Shown: one piece after another, positions 50,789 through 59,597 of the stretch
Numbering within the stretch: the first letter of the stretch is position 1
Layout of the letters: the number at the start of each line of letters is the position of its first letter
NCBI RefSeq assembly: GCF_900107795.1
Contig: NZ_FNRL01000005.1
Coordinates: forward strand, 63,821-127,820
DNA: 64,000 nucleotides
Source: Chitinophaga terrae (ex Kim and Jung 2007)
Lineage (GTDB): Bacteria > Bacteroidota > Bacteroidia > Chitinophagales > Chitinophagaceae
Direction of reading: 5' to 3'
Program-made: the position numbers and the translations under genes
Notes under the pieces: model-generated
The model's input: the letters and a program-made list of their open reading frames with translations, nothing else
Told to the model about the DNA's origin: nothing
The model's database searches: none

Positions 50789-52126
50789 TTAAAGGATGCC
50801 TGTAATATGCTGGAGTAAGTAGTACCTGTTCTGCGCCAATACTTTAGCTGCGGCCAGTTCGAACCTGGATTGCAGCAGCTGTACATCTGCATCCAACAGG
50901 TCTGTTACCAGGGAGGCCTGGTTGAAATAAGTCACTTTGATAATACGGGCGTTCTCTTCTGCCCTTGCTACATTTGTATTTGCAACATCTATCTGCACCA
51001 ATGCCTCTTTGTAGCGGAGGAACGCTTCTTTCACCTGTTGCCTTACTTTATCTTCCGTATCGTGATGCGCTTCTTCTTCTTTTTCCAGCTCCAGGTGCGC
51101 CGACTGCAATTTGTAGGTATTGTGGTAGAGAGAAGAAAGCGGGAAAGAAGCTTTAATGCCGCTTATGCCCAATGAATACCAGGACGGGTTATAGGGATAA
51201 AGGAAGATCTGGGGATTGGCATAGTAAAAATCGCCATACAAGCCTATCTTAGGTCTTACATTCGCTTTCACCTGCTTCACGTGCAGCCTGCTAATCTCAG
51301 TTTCTGCACCTGAAATATGCCAGGCGTAAGAATGATGCAAGGCCTGTTCAAGATAATCGGTATACCTTCCTGCGTCGGTTGGCAATTGCGTTATCTCGGG
51401 CCTTACAACTCTTTCATCCGGTTCGCCCATGATGATATTCAGTTTCTGGTTGGCGATCCGGATATCGTTCTCGATCTTCACCAGGGTTAACTGGCGTTTG
51501 GAGAGATCCAGTTCTACCCGCAGCACATCGCTTTTCAGCACCGTACCGTTCCGGTGAAACGATTGTATTTCTTTTAACTGTTTCTGCTGATCTGCTATAT
51601 CCTGCAATATCAATTCCCTGAAGATGAGAGCCTGTTCCAGTTCCAGGTACAATGCGGCGGTCTGGTAACGAATACCGGAAACAGTTTCGGCTTCACGTAT
51701 ACCTGCCAGTTGATGTAGTATCCTGTTTTCTTCAATTTTCAGGTTGAGCTTATTCCCGTTATAGATATTAAGATAGAGGTCTGCGCCGACCTTGTAAAGA
51801 TTATGTATCACTTCGTGCTGGGAGGTAGGATTGGTAAATATCCCGTTACCGTAAACAGGTATGTTGGTAGCTTTTTCAGCACTTCCCATTACTTCCAGCT
51901 CCGGCAGGCGTTCGCGTATGGCGTCTTTGATCTCATCGCCGGCAATGGCGGTAGCTTTTTTACTGATGGCTATTTTGCGGCTGTATGATTCCGCTTTCTG
52001 CCAGGCTTGTGATAACGAAATTTTCAGGGTGTCGTTTACTTCCGTTGCAGCATCTTGTGCATAAATCGGGATCGCATAAACTGCCATTAAAACCCACATG
52101 ACAGCGATCCTAGCTCTGTGATTCAT
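50789..52126 (-). CDS. TolC-family outer-membrane efflux channel
   Basis: 445 residues from the ATG at 52126 with signal peptide ending MAVYAIPIYAQ. Two OEP repeats with long heptad-rich helices (SLSQAWQKAESYSRKIAISKKA; QVKEAFLRYKEALVQIDVANTNVARAEENARI) characterise TolC proteins. It is first in a three-gene efflux operon (channel, adaptor, pump), divergent from an AraC regulator that likely controls it. Confidence 0.93.
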   Translation of the reverse strand: MNHRARIAVMWVLMAVYAIPIYAQDAATEVNDTLKISLSQAWQKAESYSRKIAISKKATAIAGDEIKDAIRERLPELEVMGSAEKATNIPVYGNGIFTNPTSQHEVIHNLYKVGADLYLNIYNGNKLNLKIEENRILHQLAGIREAETVSGIRYQTAALYLELEQALIFRELILQDIADQQKQLKEIQSFHRNGTVLKSDVLRVELDLSKRQLTLVKIENDIRIANQKLNIIMGEPDERVVRPEITQLPTDAGRYTDYLEQALHHSYAWHISGAETEISRLHVKQVKANVRPKIGLYGDFYYANPQIFLYPYNPSWYSLGISGIKASFPLSSLYHNTYKLQSAHLELEKEEEAHHDTEDKVRQQVKEAFLRYKEALVQIDVANTNVARAEENARIIKVTYFNQASLVTDLLDADVQLLQSRFELAAAKVLAQNRYYLLQHITGIL

Positions 52127-52159
52127 AAAAATTGGGACCTGTGTGTTCAATTCTGTGGC

Positions 52160-52243
52160 GCAAAATTAGGCAGGTTGATAATTTGCAGTTTCCGATAAAT
52201 AGTCAATTTTTTCATCATTCCGGCCAATTTGTTTTTACCTTTG
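52160..52243. promoter_or_regulatory. Divergent promoter region of the efflux operon and araC-type gene
   Basis: A perfect minus-strand -7 TAATTTTG (52160-52167) serves the efflux operon. A perfect plus-strand -7 TACCTTTG (52236-52243) lies only four bases before the araC-type ATG. Neither has a clear -33 TTTG at the right distance. The second arrangement implies a leaderless mRNA or use of a later start codon. Confidence 0.5.
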
Positions 52244-52247
52244 CATT

Positions 52248-53033
52248 ATGGGTTTAATAGCATCCTTACCTGAGATTAATAAACAAAGGAATTCGGTGTT
52301 TGTAATGCACGAGAAATCCGAAAAACTGATCCCTTTGCATTCTCATAATAAAGGTCAGTTGAGTTATGTAGAAGGCGGGATCGCCTATATCACCATCAAC
52401 TACAAGACCTATGTGGTGCCGGCGAGGCATTATTTCTGGATCCCGCAGGGCATGCCGCATATCCTCCGGATAGCTAATTCGGCCACCGTATTGCGTTCTT
52501 TATACTTTTACGCCCACGACGACGACCGTAACGTCTTTTACACAAAGCTGGGCATTTACCCCGCCAGCGAGCTGCTGATCCAGATGATCAATTATTCTGA
52601 GCGCTGGGATGGCCGGCATGTTACCCAGAAGGACGAAAATTTCGAGTTCCTGGTGGCGTTAAAGAAACTGCTGCCTGAACTAAACAACAAAGCTCTCCCC
52701 ATCATCCTGCCAACAACAGACGATGAACACATGCAGCAGATCACCCGCTACCTGGAAAAAAATATCGCCGAACGCTTAACCCTGGAAGGGGTAAGCCGCA
52801 GGTTCAACATCAGTGAACGCTCCCTCTCCCGGCTCTTCCAGGCATCTTTACATATTTCATTCCTCCAGTATTTAAAAACCCTGAGAATGGTTAAAGCCAT
52901 TGAACTGATCCTGAAAACCAACAAACCTATCAGCGATATCGCCTACAGCGTGGGTTATACTTCCATCAGTTCGTTCAGCGACGCATTCCACGAATTCACC
53001 AATTCCAGACCTACAGATTTCAGGAAGAACTGA
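52248..53033 (+). CDS. AraC-family transcriptional regulator
   Basis: 261 residues. N-terminal cupin-like sensor (LIPLHSHNKGQLSYVEGGIAYI, IPQGMPHIL), and a C-terminal double helix-turn-helix (LTLEGVSRRFNISERSLSRLFQ and ISDIAYSVGYTSISSFSDAFHE). The divergent efflux operon is the obvious target. Because the -7 box almost touches the first ATG, translation may instead start at Met20 (FVMHEKSEK), which would still keep the cupin. Confidence 0.93.
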   Translation: MGLIASLPEINKQRNSVFVMHEKSEKLIPLHSHNKGQLSYVEGGIAYITINYKTYVVPARHYFWIPQGMPHILRIANSATVLRSLYFYAHDDDRNVFYTKLGIYPASELLIQMINYSERWDGRHVTQKDENFEFLVALKKLLPELNNKALPIILPTTDDEHMQQITRYLEKNIAERLTLEGVSRRFNISERSLSRLFQASLHISFLQYLKTLRMVKAIELILKTNKPISDIAYSVGYTSISSFSDAFHEFTNSRPTDFRKN

Positions 53034-53098
53034 TACAATATTTTAAAATGCCAATCGTCTTCATGTCTATAAAAAGCCTTTAGTTTCTATATATACCA

Positions 53099-53130
53099 GG
53101 GCGGCTGGTCTTGTGGCCAGCCGCCCTTCC
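53099..53130 (+). terminator. Terminator-like hairpin after the araC-type gene
   Basis: Perfect 10-base-pair stem GGGCGGCTGG / CCAGCCGCCC (53099-53108 with 53117-53126) and eight-base loop. The T-run is weak (TTCC). Confidence 0.6.
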
Positions 53131-53194
53131 CGTTAGCAGACCCGATTAATATTTTTCTTCCTTAAAATATAATCTTGGTTTTTAAAATTTATTT

Positions 53195-53209
53195 TGCAAC
53201 TTTGTTGCA
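53195..53209. promoter_or_regulatory. Metal-regulator-like operator (TGCAAC-TTT-GTTGCA)
   Basis: A perfect 15-base inverted repeat TGCAAC-TTT-GTTGCA ends three bases before the ATG of the His/Cys small protein and overlaps a near -7 element (TATTTTGC). Its size and symmetry fit a Fur/Zur-superfamily site. Which regulator binds it is not determined by the sequence. Confidence 0.65.
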
Positions 53210-53212
53210 TAA

Positions 53213-53560
53213 ATGAGGAAGAATTTATCACATATCATAAAGCTTGGCAGGCAGGTTCTCGCGATCCTGTTATTGGTTTGCTTTACCTATGCCACCTTTC
53301 TTCCTTTCTTTCATTCTCATACCTGTATTGAGCATACAGAAAATTTCAAGGATAGCAAATCGGGGTCAATCACTTCCCTTTGCAAGGCATGCAGCTATCA
53401 CATACATCACCAGGGCAAAGATTTTGACCTGCCCTATCCTCCAACCCTGGAAGCGCCATTACCTGCCATTATAGAACATAACGGGCGTGTTTGTGCAGGT
53501 ATCTATAAAATGACGCTCAACGCCTTTACCAACAAAGGCCCGCCTGCTGTAGCCGCGTAA
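53213..53560 (+). CDS. Small His/Cys-rich secreted protein of a metal-uptake locus
   Basis: 115 residues. A hydrophobic signal/anchor at about 14-32 (VLAILLLVCFTYATFLPFF) is followed by clustered metal-type ligands: HSHTCIEH, LCKACSYHIHH. Proteins of this kind (some called DUF2946-like) often precede metal TonB receptors in Bacteroidota. It leads a locus with a TonB receptor and two His-rich DUF4625 lipoproteins. A periplasmic metal-binding role is inferred from composition and context. Confidence 0.75.
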   Translation: MRKNLSHIIKLGRQVLAILLLVCFTYATFLPFFHSHTCIEHTENFKDSKSGSITSLCKACSYHIHHQGKDFDLPYPPTLEAPLPAIIEHNGRVCAGIYKMTLNAFTNKGPPAVAA

Positions 53561-53576
53561 TTATTCTCCCACGCCA

Positions 53577-53668
53577 GGCCGCGGTACAGCGGCCGGTAAT
53601 TCATTCAATTATACCTGTATCTCCGGTGGAGATGCATCGTAATCCGCTTTACAGGCAGTTCCTGCCTG
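53577..53668 (+). other. Three short hairpins in the leader of the TonB receptor gene
   Basis: GGCCGC-N6-GCGGCC (53577-53594), TCTCC-GGT-GGAGA (about 53620-53632) and CAGGCA-GTTCC-TGCCTG (about 53652-53668) lie in the 124-base gap before the receptor gene. They could form a structured leader. I see no motif of a known riboswitch, such as the B12 box. Confidence 0.4.
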
Positions 53669-53684
53669 CAAGGTTTAGTGCCGT

Positions 53685-56084
53685 ATGTTTAAGAAATACT
53701 ATATTCTGATATCCTGCCTGCTGGGGCTGGCGAAAGCCTTTGCTCAGGATGCCGGCTTGCATGGAAAAGTACTGACAGCCCAGGGCGCCCCGTTACCGGG
53801 TGTAAAGATCCTAATTACCCCCGGGCATCATGTTGTTACATCCGGTCCTTCGGGGAACTTTTCAGTAGCCGGGCTCAAAGCCGGCGAATTCGTGATCACG
53901 GCTACCCGGGCCGGTTACAGGGAAAAGAAAATTCCCGTAGTTATTCCCGGGGCGGGAGTAGAGATCGTTATGCACAAGCGTATAACGGAGCTGGAGGAAG
54001 TGGTAGTGAAAGATAATCATATCACTACCCGGAAAAATGAAGAATCGCTGAACCTTGATGTGATAAAAACAGACTTCATCAGGCAACACCTGGGCGGCAG
54101 CCTGATGAAAACCCTGGAACGGTTGCCTGGCGTCAAGACCATTGGAATAGGCTCCGGCCAGTCGAAACCCCTGATACGGGGAATGGGATTCAACAGGGTG
54201 GCGGTTATCGACAATGGGATCAAACATGAAGGGCAGCAATGGGGAGCGGATCATGGCCTGGAGATAGACCAGTTTGCGGCCGGGGAAATTGAACTGGTTA
54301 AAGGCGCCGCCTCATTCATTTATGGCTCCGACGCCATTGCCGGTACGATCAATGTACTCCCTCCTCCTCCGCCCGGGCCTAATACCATGGGCGGCTCCAT
54401 AGAACTCATAGGCAAAACCAACAATAACCTCTATGGAGGTTCTGCCAACTTCTATGCCCGCAATAAAAAATGGATGGCCGATGGACGGGTAACCTATCAA
54501 AACTATGCAGACTACCGCGTACCTGCCGATACCGTGTATGTATACAGTTATGCAGCGGGATTGCACAAGAACTTTCTCCGGAATACCGCCGGGCGCGAAT
54601 CAGGCCTGCACCTCTCTACCGGCTACTTAGGGGAACATTTCAGGTCTTTATTCTATATAAGCAACGTATACAGTAAAAGCGGCTTCTTCGCCAATGCCCA
54701 CGGGCTTGAACCTCGCCGGGTAAATAACGCGCTTCACGACAGGTCATCCAGGGATATACTTCACCCCAGCCAGGAAGTCAATCATTTCAAAGTTATCAAC
54801 AAAAGCAGCCTGCAAACAGGCCTGCACCTGCTGGAACTGGAGCTGGGATATCAACGAAATTTCAGGCAGGAATTCAACCAATATGTGAACCATGGTTATA
54901 TGCCTTCCGTATATCCCGATACGCTTGGCATCCCCGCTGCATTGGAAAGGCAGTTCGATAAACATGTTTACTCCCTCAATTTCCGGGATAATTTCACTGC
55001 CGGCAAACATCGCATTACCGCAGGCCTGAACACAGAATACCAGGACAATAAGATAGGCGGCTGGAGCTTCCTGGTACCATCGTTCTACCAACATACGGCT
55101 GGTATTTTCCTGTACGACAAGATCACGTTGAATGACCGGTTCCTGTTGCATGCGGCCATGCGTTACGATTACGGGCGCCTGGCAATGCAGCGGTACGACG
55201 ACTGGTTCCCTTCCTCCATAGAGCAGGACGGCGAAACCACAACAAAAAGACTTACCAGGGCCGAAAATCTTGCCAGAACATTCCATAGCTGGGTATGGTC
55301 GGCCGGCGTGAATTACAATGCAGATCACTTCAATGCAAAGTTCAACATCGGGAAAAGCTTCCGTATGCCTATTGCGAAAGAATTATCCGCCAATGGGGTC
55401 AACTATCACTATTTCAGCTATGAGAAAGGCGACCCTTCTTTAGCGCCGGAACAATCGTACCAGGCAGACCTGAGCCTTGGCTGGACAAGCGGCAGGTTGT
55501 CGGTACAGGTGAGTCCATTCATCAACTTCTTCCCTAATTACATCTACCTGAATCCGACTTCTGCCCATGATTATAATTATGGCGCGGGCAACCAGGTATT
55601 CCAGTACGCTCAAAGCCGGGTATTCCGCTATGGTGGGGAAATACAGGCAAGATACCAGGTTTTTGAATGCCTTTCGGCAGAAGTAAGCGGAGAATACCTG
55701 CATGCCGAGCAGCTGTCAGGTAACAAGAAAGGCTACACGCTTCCTTTTTCTCCACCCCCTTCGGCCTTGTTCAATATTACCTGGCAACCAGGGCAGGGAA
55801 AGGTTTTCAGAAAAAATTACTGCTCGCTTGATTGCAGGATAACCGGCGCCCAGAACAACATTGTACCTCCTGAGAAAAAGACGCCGGGATACCAGGTATT
55901 CAATTTCCAGGCAGGCAGCAGGATAGCGGTTGGCAGGCATGAAGTGCAGGTAAACCTGCAGGTGCAGAATTTACTGAATACCCGTTACCTGAACCATACC
56001 AGCTTCTACAGGCTGATAGAACTGCCGGAGCAGGGAAGAAATATAGTATTGAGCCTGAAAGTGCCATTCAAAATAAAAGATTAA
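53685..56084 (+). CDS. TonB-dependent receptor, probable metal transporter
   Basis: 799 residues. Signal peptide ending AKAFAQ, a carboxypeptidase-regulatory-like domain (HGKVLTAQGAPLPGVKILI), then the plug (LEEVVVKDN, MKTLERLPGVKTIGIGSGQSKPLIRGMGF, VAVIDNGIKHEGQQWGADHGLEIDQFAAGEIELVKGAAS) and a 22-strand barrel ending LSLKVPFKIK. The plug wording with GQQWG..HG is like ZnuD/heme-type receptors. Neighbouring His-rich proteins argue for a metal such as zinc, copper or a metallophore. Confidence 0.93.
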   Translation: MFKKYYILISCLLGLAKAFAQDAGLHGKVLTAQGAPLPGVKILITPGHHVVTSGPSGNFSVAGLKAGEFVITATRAGYREKKIPVVIPGAGVEIVMHKRITELEEVVVKDNHITTRKNEESLNLDVIKTDFIRQHLGGSLMKTLERLPGVKTIGIGSGQSKPLIRGMGFNRVAVIDNGIKHEGQQWGADHGLEIDQFAAGEIELVKGAASFIYGSDAIAGTINVLPPPPPGPNTMGGSIELIGKTNNNLYGGSANFYARNKKWMADGRVTYQNYADYRVPADTVYVYSYAAGLHKNFLRNTAGRESGLHLSTGYLGEHFRSLFYISNVYSKSGFFANAHGLEPRRVNNALHDRSSRDILHPSQEVNHFKVINKSSLQTGLHLLELELGYQRNFRQEFNQYVNHGYMPSVYPDTLGIPAALERQFDKHVYSLNFRDNFTAGKHRITAGLNTEYQDNKIGGWSFLVPSFYQHTAGIFLYDKITLNDRFLLHAAMRYDYGRLAMQRYDDWFPSSIEQDGETTTKRLTRAENLARTFHSWVWSAGVNYNADHFNAKFNIGKSFRMPIAKELSANGVNYHYFSYEKGDPSLAPEQSYQADLSLGWTSGRLSVQVSPFINFFPNYIYLNPTSAHDYNYGAGNQVFQYAQSRVFRYGGEIQARYQVFECLSAEVSGEYLHAEQLSGNKKGYTLPFSPPPSALFNITWQPGQGKVFRKNYCSLDCRITGAQNNIVPPEKKTPGYQVFNFQAGSRIAVGRHEVQVNLQVQNLLNTRYLNHTSFYRLIELPEQGRNIVLSLKVPFKIKD

Positions 56085-56095
56085 AAAGTATAAGT

Positions 56096-56581
56096 ATGAA
56101 GAGAGAAAATCTTGTAAAAACGTTAGGAGCCTTCGGCCTGTTGGGAATATTATTCCTGGGCAGTTGTAAAAAAGATGATAAAGCGGTAGATACCGAATAC
56201 CCGACAATTGACGTAAGTGCAGCCGATGCCTTTCCAAAACAATGCAGCGAGATCAAACGTGGGGAAACGTTTGTATTCAAAGCCCGGCTGAAAGACAATG
56301 TACAACTGGGTTCCTTCTCGCTCGACGTGCATCATAATTTCGATCATCATTCGCACAGCACCGAGGTAAATGACTGTACGATGGACCCGGTAAAAACGCC
56401 GGTGAACCCTTTCCTCTACATTAAATCCTTTCCTATTCCGGCGGGTTCTTCTTCCTACTCCGCCAGCGTCGAGATCCCCGTGCCAGCGGATATTGAGCCG
56501 GGCGATTATCACTTTATGATCCTGGTAACGGACGCGGAAGGATGGCAAACGATAAAAGGATTAAGCATCAAGATCAGGTAA
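56096..56581 (+). CDS. DUF4625 lipoprotein with His cluster
   Basis: 161 residues, lipid Cys in FLGSCKKDD. One DUF4625 beta-sandwich domain with the striking cluster HHNFDHHSHSTE (six His and an acidic residue within 12 positions) and C-terminal GDYHFMILVTDAEGW. It lies 11 bases after the TonB receptor gene. Surface or periplasmic metal capture for that receptor is the natural reading, but unproven. Confidence 0.87.
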   Translation: MKRENLVKTLGAFGLLGILFLGSCKKDDKAVDTEYPTIDVSAADAFPKQCSEIKRGETFVFKARLKDNVQLGSFSLDVHHNFDHHSHSTEVNDCTMDPVKTPVNPFLYIKSFPIPAGSSSYSASVEIPVPADIEPGDYHFMILVTDAEGWQTIKGLSIKIR

Positions 56582-56622
56582 GCGTAAACATTTTCACACA
56601 TATCAAAAATTCAAAACAAACT

Positions 56623-57336
56623 ATGAGACGTATTTCAAAATGGTTTATCCCGGTAATTGCATTGTCACTGCTATTCACATCCTGCTCCAAAGACAAGGAT
56701 GAAGTGACGCCCGGCCCTTCGCTGGCTGATATAGAAATAGGCTCCGGCAATAACATGACCGGCTATACGGGTTCCGACATCCATGTGGAAGCACAGGTAA
56801 CAGCGCCGGGTACTATTGCCAACGTACAAGTAACCATTCAGCCTGCCTCAGGTACAGGATGGAAATTTGATTCTGTATACACCGCCGGTTTTGCAGGTCT
56901 GAAAAATGCGGAATTCCATAAGCATATTATTATACCTGCCGAAGCTGCTACCGGTCATTATCAACTTCGGTTAACCGTGACCGACCAACGTGGACAGAAA
57001 AAAACGCATGAAGCAGAGATTGAGATCAAAACCGATCCTACTTTGCCAACTGCTACCGGTTTTGAAGTAGGCTTGAACAGCGACGGTTCAGATCTGCACC
57101 TGGAAGCTGAAATTGCGGCCACTAATAAGATCGCAAAAGTAGAAGTGGAGATCCATGGTAACTGGGAGAAGTCTGTTACCTATACGGATGCCGCGATGGT
57201 AGGTCAAACTGCTTATCATCTTCATAAACATATCAACATCAGTGAAGCGCCCGCAGGGCATTATCATGTTCACCTGAACATTACTGATCAGAAGGGAAAG
57301 CAAAAAGAATTTGAAACGCATTTCGACAAACCTTAA
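56623..57336 (+). CDS. DUF4625 lipoprotein with two repeats
   Basis: 237 residues from the ATG at 56623; a longer frame overlapping the previous gene is not credible. The lipoprotein signal ends LLFTSCSKDK. Two DUF4625 repeats are seen, each with a His-rich strand pair: FHKHIIIPAEAATGHYQLRLTVTDQRG and LHKHINISEAPAGHYHVHLNITDQKG. It is the last gene of the metal locus and ends before a good terminator. Confidence 0.87.
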   Translation: MRRISKWFIPVIALSLLFTSCSKDKDEVTPGPSLADIEIGSGNNMTGYTGSDIHVEAQVTAPGTIANVQVTIQPASGTGWKFDSVYTAGFAGLKNAEFHKHIIIPAEAATGHYQLRLTVTDQRGQKKTHEAEIEIKTDPTLPTATGFEVGLNSDGSDLHLEAEIAATNKIAKVEVEIHGNWEKSVTYTDAAMVGQTAYHLHKHINISEAPAGHYHVHLNITDQKGKQKEFETHFDKP

Positions 57337-57346
57337 GCTGTACGGT

Positions 57347-57375
57347 AGCCTGCCGGTCGTTCCCGGCAGGCTTTT
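57347..57375 (+). terminator. Rho-independent terminator of the metal-uptake locus
   Basis: Perfect stem AGCCTGCCGG / CCGGCAGGCT (57347-57356 with 57363-57372) followed by TTTT, 11 bases after the last DUF4625 gene. Confidence 0.8.
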
Positions 57376-57494
57376 CAAATCGGTTTTACCGATAGATCTG
57401 ATTGGAAAATATTGTTTGGGAAGATTGAACAGTCTTCGGACCTTTGCGGGAGTTTTGACCGGCGCATATCAGCCCATCTAAACACAATCAGGTT

Positions 57495-58004
57495 ATGGAA
57501 TATACATTCAGAAAAGCAGTACCAGCGGAGCTGGGCCAGATCTGGGAAATCCTGGAAGGCGGCATAGCAAGAAGAAAAGCAGAAGGCAGCAACCAATGGC
57601 AGGATGGTTATCCCAACCCCGATGTTGTACGCAACGACATAGAGAAAGGATATGGCTATGTATTAGCAGATGGGAGTACTATTGTTGGTTATTGCGCTAT
57701 ATTGATCAACGACGAACCCGCCTACGCAGATATCCAGGGGAAGTGGGTAACAGAAGGGGACTTTGTTGTATACCACCGCGTGGCTGTTTCTGATCAATAC
57801 CTTGGCAAAGGCCTTGCCCAGGTGATGTTAAAACATATAGAAGCTTTTGCAAGGCAGCATCATATCAAAAGCCTGAAAGCCGATACCAATTTTGACAACG
57901 CCGGCATGTTGAAGATATTCGAAAAGCTGGGTTATGTATATTGTGGCGAAGTGGTGTTCAGGGGTTCTCCAAGAAAAGCCTTTGAAAAAGTACTAAAGGA
58001 TTAA
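57495..58004 (+). CDS. GNAT-family N-acetyltransferase
   Basis: 169 residues, single GNAT domain. Acetyl-CoA binding region VYHRVAVSDQYLGKGLAQVMLKHIE with the QxxGxG/A-type loop (QYLGKGLA), then TNFDNAGMLKIFEKLGYVYCGE. Such Bacteroidota proteins are of unknown substrate. Single gene, convergent with the SMI1/KNR4 gene 12 bases away. Confidence 0.92.
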   Translation: MEYTFRKAVPAELGQIWEILEGGIARRKAEGSNQWQDGYPNPDVVRNDIEKGYGYVLADGSTIVGYCAILINDEPAYADIQGKWVTEGDFVVYHRVAVSDQYLGKGLAQVMLKHIEAFARQHHIKSLKADTNFDNAGMLKIFEKLGYVYCGEVVFRGSPRKAFEKVLKD

Positions 58005-58016
58005 AGACAGTTCTTA

Positions 58017-58553
58017 TTATTCCTTGCCGATCTTCACTGCCATGTCATAAAAATCATCATACCTGTCTTCCACCTCATCAGCCAGTTCATGATCCCACAA
58101 TACAACCGGGTAGTTATGGTCCTGCTGGTTCCTGTTGGTATCAAAACATAGAAGTCCCCAGTCGCTCCAGTCGGCAAAAGGGATATAACCTTTATCCAGC
58201 AGGTACTTTGTAGGATAGCCTTCGAAGATCTTCTCCGCAAGATCTGCTCTCCAGGTATTTACGGGATGAGAACAAAAGGACACTTCCCCAATCTGCAGTT
58301 CATAAAAATGCCGGTGTTTTAAGAAGGTCTTATAATCGCCGGGCAGTTTATGGCCTAACTGTTTCTCAAAATCTTCTATTTCTGCATCAGTAACTGTACT
58401 TGGGATGGGAAGCCAGGTATTCCAGTCGTCGTCGTCTTCATTGACTGGTCCTGCCATGGCAGGATCGATTTCTATTGGCAGCTTATTTAATTCATCTTCC
58501 ACCCATTTGTTCAGATGAGTATCAATAATGTTTTTTATCACCTGGTCTTTCAT
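58017..58553 (-). CDS. SMI1/KNR4 family protein
   Basis: 178 residues. The SMI1/KNR4 core is seen in TVTDAEIEDFEKQLGHKLPGDYKTFLKHRH and GYIPFADWSDWGLLCFDTN..., then PVVLWDHE. The family includes many immunity proteins against polymorphic toxins and general housekeeping adaptors. No toxin gene is visible nearby. Confidence 0.88.
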   Translation of the reverse strand: MKDQVIKNIIDTHLNKWVEDELNKLPIEIDPAMAGPVNEDDDDWNTWLPIPSTVTDAEIEDFEKQLGHKLPGDYKTFLKHRHFYELQIGEVSFCSHPVNTWRADLAEKIFEGYPTKYLLDKGYIPFADWSDWGLLCFDTNRNQQDHNYPVVLWDHELADEVEDRYDDFYDMAVKIGKE

Positions 58554-58701
58554 AGCCTATTGATATTTGCAAAATGAAATTATTCTAATTCCCGGATTTT
58601 CAAGCCGGGATTTTTGACGCTGGTAGTTTCAAGAATTTGTAATTTTAGTTGTTGCCTGTGTCCCCAGGGCATCAATCATTGTTAATTCGAAAAACCAGAT
58701 T

Positions 58702-59457
58702 ATGGGACTATTTAAAAAACTTTTTGGAAAATCTGAAGCTGCCCCTGCCTTAACACCAATTGAAAAAGACAAAGTACTTGTTTACCCGATGATCAAAGAT
58801 GCCCGTTGGCGGGGAACATCACGCGTTGTTCATTATCCTTTTGTGACGAATGGGGACTCATTAGAACTCACCATTGTTTTTGCCCAGGATGCAGGAGATA
58901 ACTTCGAGTATATCATGCCGGCCGACCTGGAGAATGAAGCGGTGAAAGAGAACTTCAACAAATGGAAACAGAACATAGACAATTATCCATTCGAAATTGA
59001 GCGGTCTCAAACCCTGGATAACCGTGTTATCTTTGCATCAGGGAATGACCACTCCTCAGAGAAGATCCTTTCAGCTGCTTTCCTTGCAGAAGCATGTAAA
59101 GCCCTGAATACAGACAGGATCATTATTTCAGCGCCCCGCAGAAGATGCCTCATGATAACAAGTTATCATGAAGACTTCCCAATGCTTGAAAACTTTTTTT
59201 ACTTCCACTTCGTAGCTTTCAGGGAAGAGGACTATGGCAATGAAGTGATCACAGAAATGGTGTTTGTTGCGGATGCCAACAAAGTAGAATATGCCGTACC
59301 GTTAGGGTTCCGTATGAACCTATATGAAAAGGACGGGCAGAGGAAATTGGTTTATTCAACAATGGATGAATTGTTTGATGAAAAGGGACAGGTAAACTTC
59401 CAGAAGATCATTGAGAAGAATAAGATCCAGGTAACTCTTCCTCCGCAACTTTCTTAA
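58702..59457 (+). CDS. Conserved cytoplasmic protein, possibly YtpQ/DUF1444-like
   Basis: 251 residues without signal peptide or membrane segment, starting MGLFKKLFGKSE. It reads as a mixed alpha/beta protein (IVFAQDAGDNFEYIMPADL, HSSEKILSAAFLAEACKAL, RRRCLMITSYHEDFPML). It recalls DUF1444/YtpQ proteins, but I cannot be sure. Single gene with a terminator after it. Confidence 0.7.
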   Translation: MGLFKKLFGKSEAAPALTPIEKDKVLVYPMIKDARWRGTSRVVHYPFVTNGDSLELTIVFAQDAGDNFEYIMPADLENEAVKENFNKWKQNIDNYPFEIERSQTLDNRVIFASGNDHSSEKILSAAFLAEACKALNTDRIIISAPRRRCLMITSYHEDFPMLENFFYFHFVAFREEDYGNEVITEMVFVADANKVEYAVPLGFRMNLYEKDGQRKLVYSTMDELFDEKGQVNFQKIIEKNKIQVTLPPQLS

Positions 59458-59478
59458 ATAATACATTTTAGTTTATAT

Positions 59479-59515
59479 AACCAGGCCGTCACTTTGGTAA
59501 TGGCTTGGTTATTTA
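59479..59515 (+). terminator. Terminator after the 58.7 kb gene
   Basis: AACCAGGCC / GGCTTGGTT (59479-59487 with 59502-59510, one wobble) followed by ATTTATTTT. Confidence 0.6.
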
Positions 59516-59597
59516 TTTTCTTTCAGATATGCTGAAGAAATCTTTATCGCATATTCCATAGTAAAAATGTTCTAAATTGCCAGGCTAGAAACACTGT

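Noticed and set aside
49609..50805. Long plus-strand open frame (398 codons)
   Set aside because: Antisense to the HlyD-type and MFS genes, both of which are unmistakable; composition is that of a shadow frame.
53561..53684. Cobalamin riboswitch before the TonB receptor
   Set aside because: No B12-box-like conserved block is found; only three simple hairpins are present.
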